This document shows positions 33,182-43,712 of a stretch of 64,000 nucleotides of DNA, piece after piece. The translations under genes were made by a program, and so were the position numbers. The notes below the pieces were generated by a model, which had not been told where the DNA came from, ran no database searches, and saw nothing but the letters and a program-made list of their open reading frames with translations. Every line of letters starts with the position of its first letter. Within the stretch, counting starts at the first letter, position 1. The stretch covers positions 13,198,078-13,262,077 of the forward strand of contig CM042088.1 in the NCBI GenBank assembly GCA_023512835.1, written 5' to 3'. The DNA is from Taxillus chinensis. Its lineage: Eukaryota; Streptophyta; Magnoliopsida; Santalales; Loranthaceae.

Positions 33182-34425
33182 TGACAAACGGGTATTTCGT
33201 GAGCGAAACCCAAGTGAGGGTTAAGCTACGTCGTTTAAATCCCTTCTCAAAATATTAATTCCCTTAACTAATGCTAAATAGAATAGCGACAAGAAAGGGG
33301 TCGATCCCACGAGATTACCAAGTTATCTAGCTTTAACTCAAATCACCAAATTAATCTTGCTTAAAACAATGTCTCGGCAAACAAAATTGTGTTTTAAAAT
33401 TACATTACTGAAAACAAAATTGCAATTGAAATAACTAAAAACGTTGGATTTAGAATCAAGGATTAAGGCATCTAGGGTCACAATTTCACCTCCCTATGTT
33501 ATCTCTACCGGTTCATGGTATTAGGGTTGTCTGATTGAAAACATGCTAAACATAAGCCAATGACAACAAATGGTCATTGAGGTCCTTTTAAGAGTTGTAT
33601 GCCAGAATGGTCATCTAAACACACAAACATGCAAAGCCAATAAATCATATTCGCAAAAGGATAATGATCACACCAATTACAAATAAGTTATGAATCTCAA
33701 TCCGCCCCAGACTAGGGCTAAGAATACCAAGGTGTACATCCAAAGATAGAGATTAAGAACAGATTCATAAAACATGCAAAACTCAATCTTCCAAACCCAA
33801 TATTCATAAACACAAGAAAGCAACAAGGGGGCTACATTGCTCCCCTAGATTATAAGAACTACTCATGCATGATTACAAGCAAAACCATAGCAAGAAAGCT
33901 AAACATCTTCTTCTAATCCACACGTGCAACAAGGCTTCAAATCCAAGCTCCAAAATCCACGACAGATCATGACGGCCGCAACGGCTGCTCTCCTAGGTCA
34001 AGGAGCAGCCTCCAAGTCGTGAAGCCTCTCTCCCCTCTAAAACGTGTAGGGGGGGTCTAGGTCTCATAGCATGGGGCGTGGAGCCTCTATTTATAGAGGT
34101 TGGATGGGCCTTGAGGTGTGTACCCTAGCCCATCTATCAAAACGACGTAGTTTTGATAAGTGACACTCCATACTTTAAAATCTCTATCTTCCATCCACAA
34201 TTTGGACATGGGCCTTTAGGAACAAATGATCTCCATGGAAAATCGATAGGATCGGTCCAAAAATATCTCTGCACGTCAATTTGCACGTGATATGGTGAAT
34301 TCACGTACAGCTCCAAATCAGCTCAAACTTCTCCCCAAGCTTCCTTGCATCCTGTAGAGGCCTGAGAAGCAAAAATATGCTTGCACGTGAAATGGGTGAA
34401 TTCACGTGCAGCTCCAAATGTTCTA
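33182..34425 (-). repeat. Ath-F 5' LTR, truncated (about 1244 bp)
   Basis: It shares with the 3' LTR (12165-13677) the Ath-F-specific U5 end GACAAACGGGTATTTCGTGA and the U3 palindrome (34136-34157). Similarity stops near 34425 in the ACGTGAATT-motif region, about 260 bp short of the expected TGATAAC end. The element's outer U3 and its TSD are lost. Confidence 0.88.
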
Positions 34426-34500
34426 AACCCTTGACCCTTCGGGTGCGGGCATGGGCAGTCATTACCCATTTCCAAGGGGAAGGAAATTTGGGGCGTGACA
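34425..34500 (+). repeat. Tekay-type LTR 3' end (Tek-I, right piece)
   Basis: CCCTTGACCCTTCGGGTG, then GGGCATGG and TTTGGGGCGTGACA, match the terminal 75 bp of the Tek-H LTR (reverse complement of 58937-59015), in plus orientation. It probably continues the fragment at 12027-12164 that Ath-F interrupted. Confidence 0.6.
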
Positions 34501-35750
34501 TTAATAATTTCCAAAAAGCCCTTTAAAATTCAAATTTTCACTTATTAACTCTCAATTTAACTCCCAAAATTTATTAAATAATCCCTAGAGGCTTTTGGAC
34601 CTCAAATTAGCCCCAAATATTATCAAAATGATCGTATTAATGGCCACATTCTCAAAATAACTTTCTTAACATCAAATATAGATTTTAGTTATGCTAACAC
34701 ATATACAGATCCTTACATCCTCCCCACCTTAGAACTTTTCATCCTCGAAAAGCTAACTGAATCAAATGTCACAACTATCCTCATAAGACGTCATAGACCT
34801 CGATATACAACCAAGCCCACACCCACATGAATATAATTATTTACACCTATTCTAACACACCCAAACCATCCTACAAATTTATTAACCCACAAGTGCCGAG
34901 CTGATACAATATCTACCATAGACCAAAACTAGCATGTGCTCTTAATCAATAACTAAGCACATAAATATAATTATGAGAGCAACATACAACAAACAAAATA
35001 ACATAAAACAAACACACATGACACGATGTCGGAAAAATCCTTACATTCTCTCCCCCTTAGGACTTTTCGTCCCCGAAAAAACTAACTAGCAACAGTCCTA
35101 ACGATAGGGCAACGCTTAGTCGATCAGCCATGAGCCAGCACAATGCTTCAGGACATACCATTAACCATTACGAAGCAACAAGGTATTTATAGATTTACAT
35201 TCCCGTGAACTAACAACGCATCCACTAACCATTTAACATAAGGAGAGGTTGGCGGGGGGGTTATCATCCTTCTATAAATTATTTATGATCCCTTGCCAAC
35301 GCAACAAGGCTTAGATATTTGGGTTACACATCCTTAATTAAGTCACTTGAAACCCAGCATAACTCACCCAACTCCAGTGGTAACTCTAGACTACGGATAG
35401 TCATGGTAACAACAAGGTTAAATGGACACCTCAACATAGTTAAACTGACACCTCAACATAAATCATTGGATCATAGTCAATACGATCACCTATTAAAATC
35501 CAATAACCAATCAAATTAACAGATTGCACCACACACAACCATTGCACGTCAAATACCCAATATCGAACCACTACCAGTAACCCCTTGTAATTAATCCACT
35601 AAATGACCATCATAATGAATCATTAACGAAACAACACCATACTAACAACTCCACAACCGAGCATACACTACCTCAAAATTATTCCAAGTGGTGCCAACAT
35701 CACCATCTAAACTAACCAATCTAATAGAACCCAAAACAATAAGGATTAAC
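34501..35750 (-). mobile_element. Tek-H remnant: LTR end, PPT motifs and non-coding interior (left part)
   Basis: The minus strand shows two GAGGACGAAAAG-like boxes with purine runs before TGTAAGGA: at 34718-34752 (TTCGAGGATGAAAAGTTCTA and GGTGGGGAGGA) and at 35046-35078 (TTTTCGGGGACGAAAAGTCC and AAGGGGGAGAGAA). These are Tekay-type polypurine tracts next to LTR starts. The rest is AT- and CA-rich, without coding frames. The element continues at 55716 beyond Ath-C. Confidence 0.6.
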
Positions 35751-37223
35751 TGATAACGTGCATTTTATGCCGTTATTCTAGTATTTATTTAGGATGTTTA
35801 AGAGCATGATTAGAGCCTTATTGCTTCATATATCATATATATTTGCTCTAACCCCTAGGAAGATGCTATTTGCAAATACATGCGTTTTCAAGCTATTTTG
35901 GCAGATTTTGAAGCTCACTTTTTACATAGTAGATGGCCTCAAACAATTGGCATGCAAGAACAAAAGTTGCTTAGAATGATGTCCTCTACCTACCACAGAA
36001 ATTTCAGAGCATTTGGAGCTAATTTGGAGCTGCACGTGAATTCACCCATTTCATATGCAAGCCTATTTTTGCCTCTCAAGCCTCTACGGGATGCAAGGAA
36101 GCTTGGGGAGAAGTTTGAGCTGATTTAGAGGTGCACATGAATTCACCATATCACGTGCAAATTGACGTGCAAAGATATTTTTGGACCGATCCTATCGTTT
36201 TTCCATGCGGATCATTTGTTTCCGAAGGCCCATGTCCAAATTGTGGATGGAAGATAGAGATTTTAAAGTTTCAAGTGTTACTTATCAAAACTACGCCGTT
36301 TTGATAAATGGGCTAGGGTACACACCTCAAAGCCCATCCAAACTCTATAAATACAGCCTCCACGCCCTCTGCTATGCATGCTAGACCCCCCTACACGTTT
36401 TTAGAGAGAGAGAGGCTCCACGACTTGGAGGTTGCTCCTTGACCTAGGACAAGAGCCGCCGCAAAGAACCGTCATGATTTTGGAGCCTGGATTTGAAGCT
36501 TTGTTGCGCGCGTGGATTAGAAGAAGATGTTTAGCTATTCTGCTATGGTTTTGCTTGTAATCATGCGTGAGTAGTTCTTATAATCTAGGGGAGCAATGTA
36601 GCCCCCTTGTTGCTTTGCTGTGTTTATGAATATTGGGTTTGGATGATTGAGTTTTGCATGTTTATGAATCTGTTCTTAATTCTATCTTTGGATGTACACC
36701 TTGGTATTCTTAGCCCTAGTCTGGGGCAGATTGAGATTCATAACTTATTTGTAATTGGTGTGATCATTATCCTTTTGCAAGTATGATTTATTGGCTTTGC
36801 ATGTTTGTGTGTTTAGATGACCATTCTGGCATACAACTCTTAAAAGGAGCTCAATGACCATTTGTTGTCCTTGGCTTATGTTTAGCATGTTTTCAATCGA
36901 CAACCCTAATACCATGAACCAAGAGAGATAACATAGGGAGGTGAAATTGTGACCCTAGATGCTTTTAGTCCTTGAATCTTAATCCTAAAATCAGTTTACT
37001 TTCTTTGTTTATTCGAGAAAACCAAATAAAAATTAGATCTTTAGTTTAAAAAAGAAAACTTTTTGCCAAGACATTTTATAGAACAACGGTAATTGGGTGT
37101 TTTGATTTGAGAACTAGAGAACTAGGCTAATCCCTGTGGGTTCGACTCCTTGCTTGCTGCTATTCTTTTAGTGCAAACTTAGGGAACTTATTATCTTGAA
37201 GAGAGATTTAATGACATTAGCTA
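35751..37223 (+). repeat. Ath-C 5' LTR, part 1
   Basis: It starts TGATAACGTGCATTTTATGC. The U3 palindrome is at 36284-36305, a TATA-like TATAAATAC near 36346. It ends at TTAGCTA, where Tek-2 inserted, and continues at 45757. It differs from the 3' LTR mainly at former CAG/CTG triplets (36208, 36222, 37014). Confidence 0.93.
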
Positions 37224-37789
37224 TGTAATGACCCGTGTGTAACCCGTGTGTAAGAAGTTAACCACAAACACCTTGGATGTTGGTGCACAAGTGTGAGGTA
37301 AGAGATGAGCCCAAGAGGGGACTTTTGGGATGTGCATGTGACAAGTGGTAACGTACCTTTATGCCCTAGGAAGATGCTATGCGTATACAAGGCGGTTTTA
37401 AGTCGTTTCGGCTGATCTTGGAGCTCACTTTTGATAGGGTAGATGGCCTCAAACAATTGGCGTGCAAGAACAAAAGTTTCTTAGAATGAGGTCCTCTATC
37501 TACCACAGAAATTTCAGAGCATTTGGAGCTGAACGTGAATTCACCCATTTCACGTGCAAGCATATTTTTGCTCCTCAGGCCTCTCCAAGATGCAAGGAGG
37601 CTTGTGGTGAAGTTTGAGTGCATTTGGAGCTGCACGCCAATTGGGGGAATTGGCGTGCAAATTGGCGTGCGGGTGTATTTTTGCATGGTTCCCTTGGTTT
37701 TGTCATTCTAATGATCTTTCTCCAAAGGACCATGTTGCAATTCTGAGTATTTTGGCCTATATGGGTGCGGAAAGGTGCTAACTTGTGTG

Positions 37790-37867
37790 ATCAAAACTAC
37801 GTCGTTTTGATCCTGGGTTTACTTAATCAAAACTACGTCGTTTTGATGTGGATGGTGTCTATATAAG
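37790..37867 (+). promoter_or_regulatory. Tek-2 core promoter with paired palindromes
   Basis: Two copies of ATCAAAAC-TACGTC-GTTTTGAT, 36 bp apart start to start, sit just upstream of TATATAAG. The core TACGTC contains ACGT, the centre of plant bZIP sites. The same pair is present in the right LTR (44277-44298, 44314-44335) and in both Tek-1 LTRs. Transcription probably starts about 30 bp after the TATA box. Confidence 0.65.
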
Positions 37868-38619
37868 GAGGGCTTGAGTTTGAGTTTAGGGTTCTTGTGT
37901 TCCTTTGCTGCAATTCTGCTTGAGAGAGAGAGAGAGCTAGAGAGAGAAAGGGAAGGGGAGTTCTTTGGTTCTTGCTTGGAGCATCTTGCGTGGGGAGGAC
38001 GGCGTTTGGCGCGGGAGCAAGGAAGATCTGCTTTAAGGTAGGGGTTCTGTTCTTCCTAAACCCTCCTCTGTCCTAGGGTCCTAGGGCGGATTCTGCGTCA
38101 TATTCTGTTTATATATATATATATGTAATCCATATAGGTGTGATCTCCTATATGGATGTTGGCCTTCAGTGGCATTTTAGTGTGGTTACGTGGTCTATAT
38201 GCTATATGTTTGATGAAAAGCCTGTGTGAATATAGTTGTGTGTATATGCCCATTACGTGTTTGGTATTATGCCTTGTGTGGTTGAACTTGTGATTTAGGG
38301 TATGTATGTATCTTGGGTGTTTGCTCTGTGGCCTGAATGGCTGGGATTGTGCACTTGTGAACGGGTGCACACCAAGTGTTTGGTTTTATACCTGAGAGGC
38401 TATGCATATTATGTGTTTGAAATAATGTCTGTGTGGCCTGGGTTTGTGAGCTTGGTGAATATATGCATGCTAAGTATTCGACGTTATTCCTGTGTGACTA
38501 AGCATATTAAGTGTTTGATGTTATGCCTGTATGGTCTTATGTCTTGTGTGGTTGCTTGTACACCCGGTGGTCGTGGAAGCCCGGGACCGTTTTGTGTTAG
38601 CTTTGTGAGGTTGTGGAAA

Positions 38620-38776
38620 CTTGGCCTGAAGAGGCGGTTAAATCACTTGGCCTGAAGAGGCGGTTAAATCACTTGGCCTGAAGAGGCGGTTAAATCACTT
38701 GGCCTGAAGAGGCGGTTAAATCACTTGGCCTGAAGAGGCGGTTAAATCACTTGGCTTTGAAGAGGCGGTTAAATCA
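38620..38776 (+). repeat. LTR minisatellite, Tek-2 5' LTR (6 x 26 bp)
   Basis: Six tandem units begin CTTGGCCTGAAGAGGCGGTT and end AAATCA; unit 6 is 27 bp with an extra T. The right-LTR array (45099-45255) also has six units, but the 27-bp unit is number 5. Confidence 0.95.
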
Positions 38777-39273
38777 CTTGTTGTTAAAGTGTTAGCACTG
38801 TGTGGCGATGGCGATTGTAATTGTTGATGTGGTTGTTGTTATGTCTGTTGAAATTATTGTAACACGACACCGCACTTGTACACATGGCATGTAGATGCTA
38901 GGAGCATGGGATGGGTTGGGGAGACATGATCCCTACGAGCGTGGATGCTCACCCCTCCTACTATGGTGTGTTTTCTTGCAGGAACCTACGGGCGTTAGGT
39001 GGGAACACCAAGGTGGAAGAGTTCCATTTTGTGGCTTTGTTTTGTGTTATTTGCATTATGTAATTTTGTTGAGGCATTGTAACCCCAGGTGGGGAGATAT
39101 TGTAATGAAGTTTGAAACATAATAAAGGCATGTGGTTTCAATTATATAATTATATGATTTTTGATTTACGAAAAGAAATGTGAAGTGTATATTGTATTCT
39201 ACCCCTTTGTCCAAACCCGGATAAAGGGAGGGTCACGTTCCGGTCTCCTCGGGTTGGAAATCCGGGCGTGACA

Positions 39274-40736
39274 ATATGGTATCGAGCATGGTCTAGTTGG
39301 CCTAGGGTAGTGGGCGGACTTGGTTATCTTGGGTCCTTTGGAGGAGCCTGGAGGGACGTGCCTGATCAACATGGTCCTCTTGGAGCCTCCAAGGTGTACT
39401 TGGGGTAGTCCGGTCTTGTGGTAGGATTTGCATGCATTGGCATTAGGGCACTAGTTGCATTGGTTGTTGTATGTGAAGGTGTGGATACCTGTGAAAATTT
39501 TAATTGTGATAAAAGAAAAATATGAATAATGTGATAAGGCGTGAACCGTGCAACTCTGATTTTATTTGAAGTACCTTGAGCATGACTACAAGGAAAGGTC
39601 CTTGTTTAATTGAACCGTGTGCTTGTGGAATGGATGCTTGTGCAATGTGGTTTAATGAGAACTGAAAAGTGTGCGGTGTGTGTAATTGCATGGGTAAAGG
39701 GTTTGAACATGATAAAGTTTTAATTGTGCAACTCCGAAATTTTGTGATGGTTCGAGCATGAAAACATGGAAAAGAATTTGTGGTATTGAGTTGTGTGCTT
39801 GTGAACTTGAAGCTTGTGAAATGTGAACTGAAAATAAATAAAATAAATAAATAAATAAAATAAGTTGTGATAATACTGTTGATATTACGAAAATGACTAG
39901 GTGAGATATGTGAATGCTTAAGTGTGTGCCTTTGTATGGTATTGTGTGGAATAAGTAATATGGTGTTCAAAACATTCACTTGAGTATAAATGATATGTGT
40001 TATGTGAAGGTGTGAACTTGCATAGTTTGTGAAATGTGAATCTGCGAATCTGTGGTGATAATGTGCGTTTTGAGATCAGTATAGCTCCAAACGTCTAGTT
40101 AGTAATGGTAATGAGAGCATTGAGTGTTAACCTAGAGCGCTATCTCATCGTGTACCCAACCTCGGAGAAACTACGACCCGTGCGACGGAAGAGTCCGCCA
40201 CCCAGCCGGGCGAGTGGGGAGGCTGCAGGCTCGAGGCACGCCAAGAGTTGTCAACCCGCACCCTTAGGGAAAACTTGGATGAAGATCAATTGAAGCACTT
40301 GTTGTCCTGATTAGCAAGAAAGATTCAAGGGGCGAGAGGGGCGAACAGAGGATGGCCACAAGTTTCGAGATGGGGGTCACCCAACAAATCGGTTTGAGAC
40401 CAGGTTGCTTAAAGGGTTGTTCTTCTTGTGGACAACCGGGACATTGGAAAAGAGTGTAGCGAGAAGCGATATTAGTGTTGCATCTGGAAAAAGTAGGACA
40501 TCTCCAGAAGATAGTGATTGGTTGAGTCCCGTCTTGACTTAGGTGAGGATGGGTGGACCTTTAATTGTTGAGTTTCTAGCAATTAAATTAAGACACTTGT
40601 AATAGAGGGGTATTCTCGTTGGTAGGGTTCTTGAGCCACAGTCTTGTTAGGTGACACTTAGGAGATTGTTTAAGTTGGCATTTCGAATAGAGGTGGTTGG
40701 TAACCTGTAAAAAAAAAAAAAAAAAAAAACAAAAAA

Positions 40737-40780
<44 letters not shown>

Positions 40781-43629
40781 GGTAAAAAAATGAATATTTA
40801 TATTTAGATTGGCTAGCTAGTAGAGCTTGAGGCGTGAAAGGATAGCTTGTGGGTTATTGTGTGCCCCACTTTGGCAACCTTGAGTAATAGAAATATGTTC
40901 TCATTCGAATAAATGTACGTGTTGGAGTACTACTTGGGAAGGGTATTCTATGGTTACCTTTCCAAGCGTTGGGGCTGAAGGAGGACATCGCAGTTAGTAT
41001 AGCTCACTCCTTGAGCCCTTGGGTCCTTGAGGTGTTGACTTGTTGGATGGAGTGATCATTGCAAGCTCTTGTTGGTGATTATATAGGTGTCCTGGGTTCT
41101 CTGATGGCCAAGCAGTAGCCATGTGTCATGCTTACGGTGTGTCGAAAACACCGAGTAAGGTAGAGAAGGATATGTTGTGAAACCAGTTTGTGCATGTACG
41201 AAATGTGCGGTGTTCTAGACCTGAACAATCAGCTATGAGTGGGTTTTAAGGGTCATGCCCGGTGCATCCAATTAGAAAAAAAAAAGAGGTAAGTAAGTGA
41301 GATTTGGCGAGGCCTTGATCGGGCTTCTTACCCACAACCGAAAAATAATCCTCTAGGTCTTGCGGGTGTGCTTTTGCATGGTAGGGCCATTCCTTTGGTC
41401 TGTATCTTGAGGAGATGGTGTAAAATTGGTACGTTCTACTCGTCAGGAGTCTTGTGTTTCGTTGCATATGTTGAGAATGTGCGGAAAATGTGGTATTGGG
41501 TTGTTGTATGTGTTGCATCCCTGCGGTAAAGGCATATAGCGAGTTTGCTATGTGTGGGTGTTGTGACACATATGTGTAGAGGAGGATGAGGCGTGGTGTA
41601 GTGGCATATTAACTGTGGTGTGGGGATGAAGAAAAGTGTTAGATGTGATGTTATGCATATTATTCCTTATCTGGTGTGATGTTTAATCTTAAAGTGTTGA
41701 TAAGCTAGGAAAAGGGTATTAGTGTTATTTATGAGTCGATCGGTGTTTTTTTGCTTAAAAAGGGTATTAATGCTACTCCCGGGGAGAGATTTATGTCGGG
41801 CGGATATCACAAGGGTGTATGTTTTGGAGCGGTGGTGGTAGGCGGATGATTTATATCTGTTCTCTCTCGAAAACCTTTCATGTGTAGTATCACACGGTAA
41901 GTGAGATGGTTCACGCCATCAAGGTGTTGGTGTATTTGAGACTTTTGTTGGTGTATCGAAATGGAACGCGATGGTTGGTATAGGGGAGTTGGTAGGCCAT
42001 GAGGTGGAGTATGTCATAGAGGCAAAGAACTTCCTTGTGACTGTGAATAGCGACACGAGAGGGATCAATTGTCTTGTTGCCGGTGGAAGGATTTTTCTGG
42101 TCAAACAGAGAGGCCGTGTTAGTTATACTTCACCGATGTCGGAGGATAAGTTCCCCTTCTTTGCGTTTGGTGTCTGCCGACTCGGAAAGGCGTTAACTCT
42201 TGGGCTGTAGTGTACGCCTCGGTTAGTATGCGAGGTCATGGGACCTTAGTGGATACCTATTTAACCGTGATCAAGGATGCTAGGCACGAAGTGTCCGAGA
42301 GGCGTTATAGTGTAGTGTTCTGGTTCACGGACTTCTTTTAGTCGATCCTTATGGTCGGTGACAGTGATAGCCGGATGGTGGATTTTGGTCTTGTTGTGGT
42401 TGTGTATGGTCCTGCATTTGTTGTTTTGAGTTCCTCCTTGGACTCCGTTGGGCATCTTGTTGATTGTGACCGAATTGGTGGAGAGCAAACTTCATCCTAC
42501 CGTAGTTGTGTCCTGGATTTTAAGTCATCTTGAGTTCCCTTTGGCATTGGTTGGGTTCCGTTGTTGCGTGTATCGCTATAGAGTGAGGCGGTTTCAGGTG
42601 TGATGCAAGTCTTCTTTGTGGTGATATCCCTGTGGGGGTTGTGATTGTGGTTTGCATAATGCTTTTCTCTTGATTGTTTGTGTTTCCTTGTGACCTCTTT
42701 GTGTTTGCTTGTCGAGTAAGGTCTACATATGGAGTGTGGCTACGTTGTAAATTGTTGGCGTCCGTTGACATCAACTCTCGGTGGTGTCATTGTTAGGTAT
42801 TTTACATTGTGGAGTGTTGGTCCTATTGGGACACGAGTAGGCGTCTAACGCCGAGTACCCGCTATGTCGATGTCGTGACTTCTCGTTTAATCATATGAAT
42901 TCTAGCGAATGGATACTTCATGCATAGGCTTATGGTGTTGGCCTTGTTCGGTTGTCGGGGTCTTAGCGACTCTGTGGGAGGTTTCTCGACCTCACTTGTT
43001 GTCGACTTGCTCACATGAGTTGTTGTCGACACGCTAATTGGCCAAGCTCTAGTTCCGGTTGTGCTCCTGGGTGTTATATGTTGCTTTGATCTTCTCGTGA
43101 TGTTTACTACATGATTTCTCTTTTCGGGGACGAAAAGTCCAACGGTGGGAAGGTAGTGAGGACACTCCCTGCGGATGAGTTGTATGATGTTGGTGAATGG
43201 GCCGTGGAACGTTAAACGTGTAGTAGTGTTTTATTTGTGCTTTGTTCTTTGTAGTGGTGTTTATGATGTGATTTGTTAAACGTACGTGTTGGGGATGGGC
43301 GTATATGTTGTACACCGTCGTGGCGTGAATACTTGTGACATGTGTTAGGTGAGGAGAACAAGGGTTTGTGAGATTAGAATATGTGTTTCCCTATCATGCT
43401 GTGTTTTATTGGGTCCGTGGGTACGTGCCTTCATGTGTGTTATTGTGTGATATCTTCATTCGCGGGTATGTGAATGGTTGTGGGCTATGTGCATCAAAGG
43501 GTGCGTTTTGGAAGGTGTGTTGTATTTTAGGGGCCGACACGTCCCGCAGAGGAGACATGGAATGTGAGTCCATGATGCGTGACCAACCCCCGAGTTGTTC
43601 GAGGACGACCAATCTTAAGGGGGAGAGGA
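39274..43629 (+). other. Tek-2 interior: primer site, decayed gag, non-coding sequence
   Basis: The primer site at 39277-39292 reads TGGTATCGAGCATGG, one A short of the initiator-Met complement. Past a 5' leader similar to Tek-1 (GCATTAGGGCACTAGTTGC-like near 39440), 40414-40520 encodes GCSSCGQPGHWKR and, shifted, CIWKK..GHLQK, remains of two CCHC knuckles. An A-rich tract spans 40709-40777. A box TTTTCGGGGACGAAAAGTCC is at 43117-43136. From 40520 to 43100 I recognise no gene; short frames such as 41971-42210 (79 aa) match nothing I know. Confidence 0.7.
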
Positions 43630-43712
43630 TGTAATGACCCGTGTGTAACCCGTGTTTGTTTTCCTCGTATGTCATTTCTTTTCGAGGACGAAAAGTCTTA
43701 AGGGGGAGAGGA
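43590..43712 (+). repeat. Tandem polypurine tract and LTR-start stub of Tek-2
   Basis: TTCGAGGACGACCAATCTTA then AGGGGGAGAGGA leads to TGTAATGACCCGTGTGTAAC at 43630. That LTR start lasts only about 25 bp before TTTGTTTTCCTCGTATGTC. A second TTTCGAGGACGAAAAGTCTT, AAGGGGGAGAGGA follows, and then the true 3' LTR at 43713. Confidence 0.88.

Larger units (their letters stand above)
12165..34425 (-). mobile_element. Ath-F: Athila-type element with an Ulp1-like gene
   Basis: On the minus strand: truncated 5' LTR (about 34425-33182), primer site, gag, protease, RT, RNase H, integrase (ending 27971), a motif-rich promoter region, the Ulp1-like gene (18950-15137), a 3' UTR of about 1.46 kb and the 3' LTR (13677-12165). 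Two later insertions interrupt it: solo LTR Ath-G (16654-18150) and Tek-1 (19248-27411). Removing these and one copy of each TSD leaves about 12.6 kb. Both LTRs share a distinctive U5 end (TGACAAACGGGTATTTCGTG on the plus strand), which ties the two ends to one element. The left flank is ATCGG; the right TSD is lost with the end of the 5' LTR. Confidence 0.85.
37224..39273 (+). repeat. Tek-2 5' LTR (2050 bp)
   Basis: TGTAATGACCCGTGTGTAAC to CCGGGCGTGACA. U3 has a block homologous to the Athila LTRs (37365-37610), two palindromes (37790-37811, 37826-37847) and TATATAAG at 37860-37867. GA repeats follow at 37921-37947. The 26-bp minisatellite is at 38620-38776. A possible intron runs from AAG|GTAGGGG (38038) to TTTTCTTGCAG (38981). 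Confidence 0.93.

Noticed and set aside
38620..38776. Regular 26-bp repeats resembling a CRISPR array
   Set aside because: There is no spacer between units, the array is inside an LTR and is duplicated in the other LTR; it is a minisatellite in a plant element.
39500..39979. A 159-residue open frame on the minus strand of Tek-2
   Set aside because: Low-complexity (FIYLFILFIFSS), antisense to the element leader, with no family resemblance; a chance frame in T-rich sequence.
40709..40777. Long A tract as the tail of a LINE, SINE or processed pseudogene
   Set aside because: No RT, tRNA-like head, or target-site duplication around it; the next bases (GGGGGTAAAAAAATG) give no boundary. Could also be a homopolymer artefact.
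41971..42210. A 79-residue frame in Tek-2 (MVGIGELVGHEVEYVIEAKN...)
   Set aside because: Plausible composition, but no recognisable motif and no matching frame in Tek-1; not reported as a gene.
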